From Cyanophora paradoxa (taxonomy: Eukaryota > Glaucocystophyceae > Cyanophorales > Cyanophoraceae): 64,000 bases of DNA. Under the pieces are notes generated by a model, which did not search any database, was not told where the DNA came from, and was given only the letters and a program-made list of their open reading frames with translations. Positions 1-12,275 of this stretch are shown piece by piece. Numbering within the stretch: the first letter of the stretch is position 1; each line of letters opens with the position of its first letter. The stretch covers positions 62,001 through 126,000 of the forward strand of contig QPMI01000208.1 in the NCBI GenBank assembly GCA_004431415.1, written 5' to 3'. The position numbers were made by a program, and so were the translations under genes.

Positions 1-1096
1 GTATGCATATATATAGATGCGCAGCTGGTGGGGGGCCAGGGGCCGGTGGGGCCGCGGGACGTGCCGGAGCCCAGGGCCAGCGCTAGCTGCAGCTGCAGGG
101 CATGCCGGGGGCGGCGGGGGGTGGGCGGGGCCGGCGCTGCAGACTGCATACGCAGCGTGGCGCCGCCCACCCCCCGCTGCAGACCCCCGCCCGCTGCATC
201 CGCGCGCGCGCCACGAGGATCCGCTGCAAACCGGCGCGGATCCTCGTGGCGCGCGCGCCGCCGGGCCGCGCGCGTGCACCGTCGCGCGCGCGCGCGCACC
301 CCTGATATCGATCCGCACGCCGCTGCGAGGCTCGCGCGAGCTAGCGAGCCTGCTGCGCTGTCCTATCTAGAGCGCCCGCGCTGCCTGTATACGTAGCTGC
401 TTCCGGGCTGCGAGCGCTCCCTGGCCGCCGGGCTCGCGCACAGGGCCGAGCTCGAGGCTAGATAGCGGCTGCTAGCCCGCGCGGCTAGCTAGGAGCGCCC
501 TAGCTAGAGCGCTACTAGGCTAGCTAGCCGTGCCTGGCCCATGGCAGCTTGCGCCGGCACATCGAATCGATGTGCGCGCCCATTGGCCAGATCTCGTGTG
601 ACTCATGGGCCGCGGCACAGCCGGCACACCAGGACACATGGATGATCAAAACAACACGAGGCCTGGTGTGGAAAAGTGATTTCCACACGGGTATCATTTC
701 CACACGGAACACACGTGCCGCGGAGCGCGCTCCAGCGCCCTGCAGCCCGTAGCCCTGAAGCTCGCATGCGCAGAGGCCCATCGATCGACGTGCTGCACTG
801 CTAAATTAAAAAGTCTGCTCAAAGAGACTGCTTTCCCTTGGGGGGTACAGACCTTAATTTGTGCGTCATCGGGAGCCCGATTCTCCCGCTCTTTCCGCAG
901 CTTTATACAACTTTTAAAGCGAGTGAGAAAGAGCAACTCTTTAAACAACTGGTTTTCAGCTCTCGCCTTGCTTCCCGCGTGAGAACCCAGCGCAGCAGCC
1001 GCAGCGGCTGCCCGCAGCTGCTGGTGAGACCGCTTGAATCTTTCTGCTTAGATTGTAGCACTGGCGCGGGTGGCGCGAGGCCGAGCTGGCGCGGCC
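1..1096. other. Intergenic / 5' flank of the bZIP gene
   Basis: No coding region can be supported. The first 500 bases are GC-rich and full of short palindromes (GCTAGC, GCATGC, CTGCAG, runs of GCGCGC). Around 660-710 there are small hairpins built from repeats of TTTCCACAC and its complement. From about 790 to 1060 the base composition is less extreme and probably holds the promoter and 5' UTR of the gene starting at 1097; I could not define a TATA box or a 5' UTR intron with confidence. Confidence 0.5.
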
Positions 1097-3005
1097 ATGC
1101 CGCCCAGCCTGTTGGAGGCGGCGGAAGCGCTCGGGAGCGCCGACGAGTCCTCCACCGACGCGGATGGACCCTCTGGAGCGACTTCGGCAAGTGGCTGCGG
1201 CCTCAACGACATCGCTCGTGCGTCGAAGATCGAAAGGAGACGAGCACGGGAGCGCGAGAGCGCCAGGAGGTCCCGCCGGCGCAAGAAGGAGCAGATGGAC
1301 ACTCTGGAGCAGCGTGTTAGACAGTTACAAGAGGAGAACAGGCAGCTGCAGCTCCGAAAGGCGCACCGAGATCTAATCGTCCTCAACGAGTTGTACGCGC
1401 ATCAGATAAACACTCTCAAGCAGATGGTTCACAGCCCTCTGCTGCGTATAGAAGCTAGCTTCTGACGGCTGACGGTTCCCGGCAGGTCTCCTCGGGCCTG
1501 CCGGACCCGATGGCGTTGCAGCACACCGTGGGCACGGCCATGAAGCTGGCAAACGACCGCCGCGTCGTCGTGCGCAACATGCTGGAGGACCTTCAGCAGA
1601 TCCTCGAGGTTCGCCGCCGCCCGCTGGCCCCCGCACGCCGAGCGCCCCTTCGCCCGCCGAGCGGCCCCGCGCGGCAGCCGATCTACCGGACGGAGGCGAT
1701 GTGGTGGATCGTGGAGGGCATCGGGAAGTACGATCCAGACGAGGAGCTGCCGATCACCTCGCCGACCGCCGCCGGGGCGCCCAGCGGCAGCCGCGGCTCC
1801 GTGAGGTCGATCCTCTGCGAGCGCCGCGGCTCGCGCAGCGCCACACGCGCCGCCTCGGCTGCCGCCTCCCCGGAGCCGCAGACGGGCGGCGAGGACACCG
1901 ACGGGGCGCCGGCGCCGGGGGACGTGCCATTCCGGGAGACGCTGCCGCCCATCGGCGAGGGCGAGGGCGCGAAGGAGATCGTGCGGAGGGTGGTCAAGGC
2001 GATGGACGTGAACCGGTACCAGCACATGCAGGCGCACCTGTGGATCAGCACGCACTGCAACCTGCTGGAGCGCTGCCGCGGGCTCTACCAGGAGATGAAG
2101 CAGGCCGTGCACCGCCTCCAGCAGCTCCGCGTCGAGCACGAGCACGGCTACGCCGACCTCCTCGAGGCCCTCAAGACCGGCCCGCCCCGCCCGCCCCCGC
2201 CCGCCCCGCCCGCCCCGCCCGCCCCGCCGCCCCGCCCCGCCCTGACGCGCCGCCCCCGCCGGCAGAGATCGAACCGGCAATCAGCATCCCCCAGTACGCC
2301 CAGTTCATGCTCTTCGCGGTGAGGCGGGGCCCCGCGGGGCCGCTCGCGCGCCCTCCGGGGCGGCGCCTGACGCGGAGCACGGGGCACGGCAGGACAAGTA
2401 CGCGGCGACGGTCCTGCAGCTCGTCGGGATCGACCCCGCACGCATGCGCTCCCCCATCCCGCCCCCGTCCATGGTCACCGCGCCCCGGCCGCCCCTGCCG
2501 CCCCCCCTGCCCCGCGGCTTCCTGCCAGCCGGCGGCGAGGCCCTCCCCTCCCCCGGCCCCAGCAGCGCCGTCCTTCCCCCGCCGCCTCTCGACGGCCCGC
2601 CGCCGGCCAAGCGCGCGCGCGCCTCCGAAGCCCCACTGGTGCGTTCGCTCCCCGCCCTCACACGGCGCCCCGCCACCGACCCGGCCGCCTCGCAGCCGAC
2701 GGTGGGCGGGAAGCTCGAGCTTCCAGTGGGGGGCGAGACGGCGGCGTGGCCGGCGGCGATCGCGGCGCCGGGGGCGGCGGAGGCCTGGCCCAACGGCGCG
2801 CACGTGCCGCCGCTCGTGCCGAAGATGGAGCCCGTCGTCTTCGCCCCCGCCCCCGTCTCGGCCCCGTACCCGGTGCAGCCCTCGCGCCCCGGCGAAATGC
2901 CGACCATCGCGTGCGGCCCCCCTCGCCCCCCACGCGTCCCGTGCCCCGCGCCCCGCTTGACGCCCGCCCAGTGAGATGCTCGCCCAGCTCCGGGACGTTA
3001 TCTAG
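1097..3005 (+). CDS. bZIP transcription factor (7 exons)
   Basis: Probable sequence-specific DNA-binding protein of the nucleus. Exon 1 encodes a basic region (RESARRSRRRKKEQ) followed by a leucine zipper (LEQRVRQLQEENRQLQL). The remainder has two helical stretches (around 1,680-1,740 and 1,980-2,170) and a Pro-rich tail with a possible nuclear signal PAKRARA. The start at 1097 is the first ATG in the zipper frame and has a good context (GCGGCCATG). Introns fitting the reading frame are 1427-1485, 1609-1677, 2180-2265 (GC donor), 2319-2392, 2639-2695 and 2911-2971; the last exon adds a short helical end before TAG. Oddity: the invariant Asn of the basic region (Asn-x7-Arg) is Glu here. The bZIP family is certain; the target genes are unknown. 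Confidence 0.88.
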
Positions 3006-4184
3006 ACTCGTCCCCCCGCGCTCCGCTTTCTTTCGTTCCGCCAGGCAGCGACACAGCACGCTGACTTTCTTCTCTAGTTTCCGTACTTTGATGCTTGCGC
3101 TGTTCTTTTTGATTTCCCGGTCGAAATGCTCTTTTTGCGATGCCTTAGAGACTTCGTGGCAGAGCCCGTGCGCCGCGGCGTAAAAGCGCGCGCCTTTTCG
3201 AGATTTCCTTTCGCTAGTGCTAGCTAGGCCAGCTGTAGCCAGAGCCTAGCAGTTTCCGCTTTGCTTGCGTCAAGAACCAGGACCTGAGATTCGTCGATGG
3301 ACAAGGGCCTGGCACGCTGCGTTGCTGCACGCATACGTCGCCTAGCTAAAGCCGGCTACCACATCCGGATCCAGTCAAACAGAAGCTAACAGATGTGGAG
3401 AATGAGCTTTGGCGCTGCGGCCCGCGGCCCGCGGCGGCGGCGGCGGCGGCGGCCCGGCCCCCGGCCTGCCCCGCGGGCCGCGGCCCCCGCAATTGCAACT
3501 CGGCGCCGACATCCCCGACCGGTACCGGCGGCCGCGGTACGGCGGTAGTAGCCGCGGTACCGGTACCGGTACCGCGATTCGAATTCGCGATCGCGCGCTC
3601 CGCGATGAACTTACCCACATGCATCTTTGGCTCTTGTAGAGAGACGGGGGTACACTGTAAACGCAGTGACTCCACGGTGGCCGTCGATCGTCGGGCCGGG
3701 ATCTGTGGTCGGGCTTCGCACTGTGAGAGGCCCGCGTCGGCGCCCGGCCCCGACGTCGACCAAGTTCGTATCTAGCGAGTGAGCACGGAGCAGGAGCGGC
3801 TATAGCTAGCCGCATCGTCATCGTAGCAACTCTTTGAGCAGCCTGCTAGCGCTCCGGCAGCTAGCGCTGAGGCAGCGCCTTGCGAGCAGGCGTCACGAGC
3901 GTTTGTATCCAACCATAGATAGACCAAGCACTTGGGAAGGCGTGGGGTTGTCTTGCAGGTGAGCATTTGCAAAGGGGCGCAGGCGCGGGGTCGCGTCTTC
4001 CAGAATGACGCCAGAGACGCGCACGGGCGCAGGTCTAGAAGCCTGAAGCTCATTCTCTGTTAGCTTCCGTTTGCTGCTTCTCTGGTGGCTTCCGGAAGCA
4101 GCAAAACCACCGGAGCTTGCGGGCGGAAGTCGAGCAGCCGAGCCCGGGCCCGTTTCTGGGCCTGGGGATCGGCCAGCAGCAGCC
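3006..4184. other. Intergenic spacer, no gene seen
   Basis: Spacer between two genes on the same strand. It contains the bZIP 3' UTR, a (CGG)n tract near 3430-3455, a palindromic GGTACC/CCGCGG-rich stretch at 3515-3600, and GCTAGC-rich DNA at 3780-3880. The last 100 bases probably include the 5' UTR of the next gene. No convincing ORF with local codon character was found. Confidence 0.5.
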
Positions 4185-5249
4185 ATGGACGGCAAGAGGA
4201 TCAAACCAAAGAAGAAGGGGGGAGGCGATGGCGCGTCTGAGAACGGCGGCGGCAGCAAGAACGGTGGCGGCAGCCAGGCCAGCCATGGATCGGGCGTCTC
4301 TGGCACGTCCAGCAAGAACAACGGTGGCTTGCTGGGCATGGCGGACTATCTTTACACGGCACAGGATATGATATTCGGTGTCGTCTTTCTGGTCCGCTGA
4401 CGACCCCGACCGCGGGCTCAGCCACAGACCTGACGCTCCGTGCTCGCAGATGATGAAGGAGACTGAGCGCAAGAAGTGGCTCGCAATAGCTGAAATAGTC
4501 GCTTTCAACCTCTGGTTCCTCTTCTTCCCCCTCACAGTCTTCACGTACGGGCGCTTCGCTCCGGGCTCAGCTTTTGTGCCGCTCGGCGAGGCGATGTCAT
4601 ACCCTTTCCTACGATACTGGGACTACACTGAGTGAGTGCCGGCGCCGGCGCCTGCCTGCGCCCCGTCCCTAACGCGCCGGCCCGCAGCTACTCGGTAGTG
4701 TACTGGGTGTCCGTCGTCTTGGTGCTCCTTGTGACTGCGAACCTGGCTTTCGTGCGCGGAGGACGCGCGGCGCGCAGCGCAGCCCCGCGCGCGCGCCTGA
4801 CGGATCCCGGCCGCGGCGGCAGGTCACGTGGATCTTCCAGCGGCAAAAGTTCCGCTTCAAGGACCCGATCGTGTACCTCCGCTACTGGGCCAACGCGTGC
4901 ACCTCCTGGCTCGCCGCGCCCCTCCTCCTCATCCTCTCCCAAGTCTACAACTGCCCCCTCTCCGGCGGGCGGCACGTCAACTTCCCCCGTGCGCCGGCGC
5001 CGCGCCCGCCGAGCCGGGGGGCCGGCGGCGGGGCTGACTCGGGGGCGGGGCAGAGCTGGAGTGCTGGTCGATGGCGCACATCCCGCTGGTGGTGATCGCG
5101 GCGGTGGCGTCGCTGGCCCTCGTCATCTTCACGCTCTCCATGGCCGTCTTCTACTACGAGCCGGACCCCCGCAAGGAGCACGTCTTCACCGCCCGCCCCC
5201 ACACCCGCGCCGACTTCATCGCCCAGGCCCGCCGCCGCCCCCGCCGCCG

Positions 5250-5287
<38 letters not shown>

Positions 5288-8200
5288 CCTGAGGGGGCGC
5301 GCCGGGGCTGCAGGTGGCGCTGTACGTGATGTGCATCGAGTACTCCATCACGATTCTGCCGGAGTGGGTCTTCGGGGCGACGTACCTCGTGGCCGGCCTC
5401 GCCGTCCTGTGGTCGATGCTGCAGATGTTCCCGTACTACTGCCAGTGGGTCAACTACGTGCGGATCGGCGTCGCCTCGACGTTCACCTGGTGCGCCATCC
5501 TGGTGCTGGCGGAGAGCCAGTACGCCGAGTGGCAGGGGAACAACCTCACCCTCGCCTTCATCCTGGGCGGCCTCGCCGCGCCGGCCCTCGGCGTCGCCTT
5601 CGCGCGGTGGCGCTTCCACACGCGGTACTGCACGGGGGCGCTGGAGGGCCTGGAGATGAAGAAGCCGTGGCACGTGGAGCTGGCGACGCGCTTCCTGCTC
5701 GAGGACCGCTCGCAGCAGAGCCTCGAGCTGGCGGAGGACATCTTCCTCGAGGGCGTCGACCGCTACCAGACCTCGGCGAACGTCTACGTGTGCTACAGCA
5801 ACTACCTCTACTGGGCCCGCGGCAGCGAGCAGCTCGCCTTCGACAAGGCCCGGCAGGCCTCCAAGCTGAAGCCCCTCCCGGACCACGCCTTCTACATCTA
5901 CTGCAAGATGAACCAGCGGACGCAGTCGATGCAGGGCGGGGGCGGCAAGGGGGGCCCGAGCGGCGCCTCGGACATGCTTTCCTTCATCGAGTTCCAGAAG
6001 AACTTCAGCGGGGCGAAGAAGTACCACCGGTGCGGGGCGGCCGGGGCTGGAGGGGTGCGGTGCGGGGGCGGGGCTGAGGCGCCGGCGCAGGCACGCCGTG
6101 CGGTCGTTCAAGAAGTTCTGGATGATGCTGCTCACGGAGGAGACGGACATGCGGCAGCTCGAGGCCGCCGTCTCCCGCATCGACCGCTTCGAGTCCCGCG
6201 CCCAGAACTTCTACCGCAACCTCCTCTCCAAGCACCCCAACAACCCCCGCATCCTCCGCGCCTACGGCAAATGTGCGGCCCGCGCGCCCCCCCCCCTCCT
6301 CTCTCTCTCCCTCCTCCCCTCTGACGGGGCCGGCGGCTGCAGTCCACGAGGAGGTGCTGAACGACGTCCTCTCCGCCCAAGACTTCTACGACGCCGGTGC
6401 GCCCGCCCTCCGAGCCGGCCCCCGTGGCGGCGGCCCCTCCGCCGAGCCGCGGCGCGCGCGCAGCGGACGAGTTCGAGGACGCGAACGTTGTGGCGACGAT
6501 CGACATGGACGAGGAGGAGGAGGAGGACATGGACCACGAGCTGGGGCAGGTCGTCACCACGCAGAAGGTCGTGGGCAACATCTTCGAGCAGGCCCGCGCC
6601 GAGCAGCAGCAGGCCGTCACCGTCGTCTCCAAGGGCGGCGGCTCCGTGCCCGTGCGCTCGGCGCTCAAGGGCGGGCGCGCGGACGTGACGCAGCTGGGCG
6701 GGTGGGCGGCGGACACGACCTTCGAGGTGCCCGACCCGAACGCGGCGACCAAGAAGACGGCGCGGGAGCCCAAGGACCCCCTCGCCTCGTCCCGCCACGC
6801 CAAGGAGCACAAGGAGGGCGAGGAGGCGCACCACACGCACCGCGGCGAGGGGCACCACACGCACCGCACCGACGGCCACGCCACCGCCCGCAGCGAGAAG
6901 CGCAAGAGCAACCGCAGCAAGCACGGCGTGCGCCGCGCCCTCCGCGCGCCCTCCGCGCCGTGCCTCACGCGCGGCGGCGGCGCAGGAGGAGCTCGAGATG
7001 AAGGACGCGAGCGACGAGGAGGAGGCCGGCAAGGGCGAGGCGGCGCAGGGCGAGGAGGAGGAAGAGGGCGAGAAGTACACCGCGCCCAAGGCCGCCGACC
7101 AGTCGGGGATCGACCTGATGCACGGCTTCGGCACGGAGGGCGTCGGGCGCCCGCCGGCGAAGCGGCGCGCGCCCACCAGCACCCAGATGCTCATCGCCGA
7201 GGCCAAGGTGCCCTTTCTGCATTCAAACGCCCCGCCCGACGCCGGGGCTCAGGGGCCGGGCAGGTGGAGCTGGCGGCCTCGGAGGAGACGCGGGCGATGT
7301 CGGCGCAGGGCGGGTCGCGGGCGAAGGGGGCGCGGACGAGCCCGCGGCGGAGCCTGCAGACGGGGGAGGGCCTGAAGACGTCGATCATCTTCGACGGGGA
7401 GCTGGTGGTGCAGGACGTGGATATGTACTTCAGCGTCGTGTTCGGGCACGACGAGGACGTCCGCGGGCGGCCCCTCGGCGACTTCCTCCCCGCCTTCACC
7501 CGCCCCAAGGGCGCCCCCGCCCCGCTCGGCGGCCTCCCCGGCGCCGCCAACGCCTCCCCGGGGCCCGCCGGCCCGAAGCGCTCGGTGGCCTCGGTGCTGG
7601 GTGAGGAGGCCTACGACGGGGCCGGCGCGCTGAAGAACGCGCTGGCGCGGCGGGACGACGGGAGCACCTTCCTGGCCGCGCTGGAGCCCTGGGAGATGGA
7701 GGTCGGCGACTCGCGCCTCTACCAGGTCACCGTCCGCCGCGCCGAGGTGCGGGAGAACGGAGGCGGCCGGCCCCGGGCTGCGGCCGGCGAAGCTGACGGG
7801 GCGCAGGGCTCCCCCGGGTCGCGCCCGTCGTCGCGGAGCGCCGCGGCGGGCGGCGGGGCGCAGGCGGCGGCAGTCACCCTCCTGGCGGTCCCCGAGCACT
7901 CCCGCCCCGCGAGCGTGGCGAGCAGCGCGGCGCCCGCCGGGCCCACGGCGGACCCGCCCCAGTGGCAGGCCCTCCAGCGGCCCTCCATCGCCGCCTCGGA
8001 GAACGGCCTCGAGAGCCTGCTCGCCGACGTGCGCTCGGGCCCCGCGGCGGGGCCGGCCGGGCCGCGGGCCGCCTCTGACGCCCCCCACGCGCAGCTCCGC
8101 GCCAACTCGGACGCGGCGAACGCCGGGGGGGCGCACGTCCTCTCCAAGTGGGGCCTCGACGAGGAGGACGAGGAGGAGGACAGCGGGGCGGGGACGGGGA

Positions 8201-11200
8201 CGGGCCAGGGCTCGCACGCCTCTCGGGACAGCGACATCGTCGTGCCGCTGAGCGAGAGCACGGGCCTGAAGCAGCGCAAGAAGGGCCGCCCGGGCTCCTC
8301 CGGCTCCGACTCGTCCTTCAAGAAGCCCCTCCCCATCGTCGAGCCGGCGGCCAAGCCCGTCGTCGCCAAGCCGACGGCGGCGGCGCTGGCGGCGCTGGCG
8401 GGCGGGGGGCCCGTGGGCGGCAAGGCCAAGGCGAAGGGCTCGGACGCCGGCGGCTCGGACGACGAGCACGCGCACGAGCACGAGGAGGAGGGCAAGGGCG
8501 GCGGCTCGGACAAGGGCAGCGAGGAGGGGAGCGGCAGCGGCTCGGAGGAGGGCGGGGGCGGCGAGGAGGCCCAGCAGCGCGCCAAGCGCCGCCTGAAGAA
8601 GCTGAACGCCCTCAAGCGCCGCGTCGCCGCCGCGCACACCACCCACAACACCGCCATCAAGTGCGCCGCGCTCCGCGACGCCCCCGGCCCTCCCTCTCCA
8701 GGCGCTGACGGCGGAGGCAGGCGGATGCGGCGGGTGGTCTACCTGGTGCTGATCGTGCTGGCCGGCGCCGCGCTCCTCGGCTACTTCTTCATCAAGAACC
8801 TCCTCGACACCTACATGGTTTGCGGCGCGGCGCCCCGCGCGAGGCGGTGCTGGGGGCGCTGAGGGGCGGGGGCGCAGCTGGGGATCCAGCTGGTGGGGGA
8901 CACGGGCGGGCGGCGGCGCACGGGCAACATGGCTGTCTACGCCCTCCGCTCCGTCCTCCTCCACGTCCGCCCCCGCCCCCGCCCCCGCCCCCGCCCCCGC
9001 CCCCGCCCCCGCCGCCTTGCGAGCGCCGTGCGCAGGGGCACCCCGAGTGGGACCCGGAGAAGAAGATGCTGCAGGAGTGGGCGGGGCAGCTCGAGGCGAA
9101 CCTGGACCGCATGGAGGAGAACCACCTCCACCTCTCCGACTTCTTCACCAAGCAGGCCCGCCCCGCCCCTGCCGCTCCCCGCCCCCCGCCCCCGGCGAGC
9201 GCCGGGTGCGCGCAGGACTTCAGCGTGCGGCGGATCCTCTCGGACGGGGGCGAGACGGGGATGGCCGTCGACGACATGTGGAACGCCGGCTTCGAGGCGC
9301 GCCCGCCGCCGCCCGCGCCGCGCCGCCGGCCCCTGACGCGGGGGCGCGGGGGGCAGATTGTGGACGCGGGGCGGCGGGCGCTGGACCGGATCCGGACGGA
9401 GGGGATCGACGCGGTGCGCAAGAACCGGATCCACCCGCAGGCCGGCCTCGACGACCCCGACATCTACTTCCTCATGAACGCGCGCCCCGGCCCCCGCCCC
9501 GCCCCCCGCCCCCCTGGCCCCCCTGGCCCCCCGGCCCCGCCTGACCCCGCAGCGCCGCGCAGAACACGATCGAGCGCATCCGCCTCAAGTTCATCGAGGC
9601 GGCGGACATCACCGTCGACGCGGCCGAGAGCCTCTTCGGCAACATCCGGTGCGCCCCGCCGGCCGCCCGCTCCGCCGCCGCCGCCCGGGCGCGAGGCGAG
9701 GCGGCGGGGGCGCGGGGCAGGACCTTCCTGTACATTGAGATCTGCCTCGTGACGGTCCTGATCGTGGTCCTGGCGCTGGGCTTCTTCCGCCCCACCATCC
9801 TCCGCGTCCAGGGCGAGAAGGAGCGCGCCCTCCTCCTCTTCTACGAGGTCCGCCCCCGGCCCCGAGCGCCCGGGCGAGGGCCCGCCCGCGCTCGCTCGCT
9901 CAGGGGGCGGGGTGCAGATCCCGCGGGCGACGGTGGCGCGGATGGCGGGCCTGGGGAAGAAGTCGGCGGACGACGAGGACGAGGAGGACATGGACGACGA
10001 CGACTTCGACGTGCGACCCGCCCCGCCCCGCCGCCCGCCCCGCCCCGCCCCGCCGCCCCTGACGGGGGCCCCGTGCAGGACGACTTCGAGGAGATGGACG
10101 CGGCCAAGGCGGGGCAGGGCGGCAAGGAGGCCGGCAAGGAGAAGGAGCGCTCGGCGGAGGACAAGGCGAAGCACATCCGCGAGCGCATGCAGGCCCGCAA
10201 GCGCGGCGTCGACGCCGTCACCATCAAGTGCGGGAGCCGTGCCCCCGCCCCGCTCCGCGCGTCGCGTCCTGCCTGACGCGAGGCGGCCAGGTACACGGTG
10301 GCCTTCTTCGCCCTCTTCGCCGTCTTCCTCGCCTGGTTCGTCGTCTCCTACGTCTACTCCGCCAAGGTCCGCCCCCCGCCTCCCCCCGCCCCTGCACCCG
10401 TCGCGTGACGGGCCCGGGGGCGCAGTGCTACTCGTTCGCGCGGGAGCGGAACCTCTCGGGGCTGCGGCGGAGCACGCCGGCGGCGATGCAGTACTACGCG
10501 CGGGAGCTGATCTTCGACCCCGACGCCTACGACTTCAACCTCGAGATGCTCAAGAAGCACACGCACGAGACGGAGGAGCTCGAGCGGGGCCTCCTCTACG
10601 GCTCGGAGCACCTCAAGCTGCCCGGCTCGGCGATGCGCTTCAAGGCGCAGGACGAGCTGATGTTCGGCAAGCCGTGCGCCTCGGACCCCAAGGGCTGCAC
10701 CAACTCGGCCGACAACGGCGTCCACCGCCTCCTCATGCGCTTCATCCAGGCCCGCCCCCGCCCCCGCCGCCCCCTCGGCCACTCCCCGGCCCCTCGCTGA
10801 CTGCCCCGCAGGAGGCGACCTTCCTCATCGACTCGCCCCGCGAGCTGCTCACGCCGAACAACACGCACCTCAAGTACATGAAGTCGGTGGGGCTGGAGGA
10901 CAAGAGCCAGGGGATCCACGGCGACCTCGACCTGGGCCTGCGCCACAGCGTCACCATCTTCGAGGAGGAGGCCAAGACGACCGTCGGCGAGTTCCTCCTC
11001 TACCACCAGGTGCCCCCGCCGGGGCCTCTCGGGCGGGGCCGGGGCCGGGGCCGAGGCGGGGGGCGGGGCGGGCGCAGATGATGATGGGGCTCACGTTCCT
11101 CACGATCGTGCTCTCGTACCTCCTCGTCTTCCGCGTCATCGTCTCCGCCCTCAACGACGAGTCCCGCCGCACCACCTTCCTCATGCGTGCGTCCCCCGCC

Positions 11201-11334
11201 CCGCCCCCGCCCCCGCCTCCGCCTTGCCCCTCCCCCGCCCCCGCCTTGCCCCTGATTGGCCGGCAGTGATGGTGCCCCCGGAGGTCATCGAGTCCTGCGA
11301 CTCGATCCGCGCGTACCTCCTCAGCCGCATGTAG
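4185..11334 (+). CDS. Multipass membrane PAS protein, tiny-macrocysts-protein-B (TmcB)-like
   Basis: Very large membrane protein split by about 25 short introns. The start at 4185 opens a soluble Lys/Gly/Ser-rich N-terminus. Exons at 4450-5730 encode a block of hydrophobic helices, including NLWFLFFPLTVFTYGRF and VLWSMLQMFPYYCQWVNYVR. Next comes a helical-repeat-like region (about 5,650-6,390; ANVYVCYSNYLYWARG, HPNNPRILRAYG), an acidic/His-rich linker, a PAS-like fold (about 7,370-7,740; ..IIFDGELVVQDVD..VFGHDEDVRGR), a long low-complexity segment, and a second group of membrane helices (about 8,720-11,330). This order matches the TmcB/TmcC family of amoebae and algae. The role in those organisms is poorly defined; a membrane-associated signalling sensor is an inference. 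Example introns: 4380-4449, 5227-5313, 9156-9215, 9297-9356, 9480-9562, 10750-10811; the last five have GC donors. The end is a TAG after ..AYLLSRM. Confidence 0.75.
5250..5285. repeat. 36-base poly(C) run inside an intron
   Basis: Uninterrupted C36 on the plus strand within the GC-AG intron 5227-5313 of the TmcB-like gene. The opposite strand is G36, a likely quadruplex and length-unstable site. The assembled length should be treated as approximate. Confidence 0.9.
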
Positions 11335-12275
11335 GCGCGCCTTCTGTAGGGACCGCTTCTCGCCCGCCAGATGCTTCTTTCAACATTCACTTATGTATTC
11401 TAGATCTGTAGCCGGCCGGCCCCCTCGGGGGTTGTAGTTCGCCGCTGCCGAGCGCCTGTAAATACCGACCGTGTTTGACGTCGTGGCTCCGACGAGACTA
11501 ACGCGTCGTCTTTAATTGATCGTATAAATTGTATGCAGGAGTTTAGGAAGCTTGCTTTCAAGTGTTCTCTCTATCGCAGTTTGTCCAGTGTCTAGAGTGC
11601 TTGTCGATTTTCAGTCGCGTGTCAGTGTGATTTCAATTTGCAACACGTTTACATGTGCTGAGAGCGAGGCACTGCGGCACACGCTCTGCGTGCACGCGCG
11701 CGCTATAGCTAGCGCGCGCTGCGCGGCCGGCGACGGCGCCGCACGGGGCCGCGGATCCGATCGCGAGTTGGCGCCGGCCGCAGCGACCGTCGGACCGCGA
11801 CCGTCGATTGGACGTCAAAGCGCTATATATATATAGCTAGCAGGCCGGCGCCGGCGCGCGACGCGCGCATCATGCATATGCATATGCATGTGGGAATTGC
11901 AAGAATTCGAATCGATATCGAACGTTAACTTCAGAAAAAGCTGCAGCTGCGCCGCGCGCGGGCCGCGGCTGCGGGCCGGGCCGGGGGGCGCCTGCGCGCG
12001 CCTGCCAGGCTGCATGCTCGATGCGCGATATCATCATAGTATGTCATAGTATCATAGTCGATGCTGCAGCCTGCGCGCGCGCGGCCGCGCGGCAGCGCTA
12101 GCGCAACGCCATGATGTATGCGCGTTGGATATCGATAATACATATCGATAGCATCGAAGTCGCCGGCCTTCGCTCGATCGATATCAGCCTGCATCTGCAG
12201 CTGCGCGCGGCAGCGCTGTAGCTAGCGGAAGGCGTACCCCCCCGCCCGGATCGAGACCTCACAATCCTACTGCGG
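11335..12275. other. Intergenic spacer with candidate poly(A) signal
   Basis: Contains TGTAAA at 11457-11462, about 120 nt after the TmcB-like stop, a possible polyadenylation signal of the UGUAA type used by many algae. 11700-12230 is dense in palindromes (GCTAGC, GCATGC, ATATCGAT, TGCATATGCA). No gene seen. Confidence 0.4.

Noticed and set aside
17-396. Overlapping open frames of about 120 codons at the left edge
   Set aside because: Long frames are expected at this GC content; no motif, no splice continuity, Arg/Ala/Pro composition in all frames.
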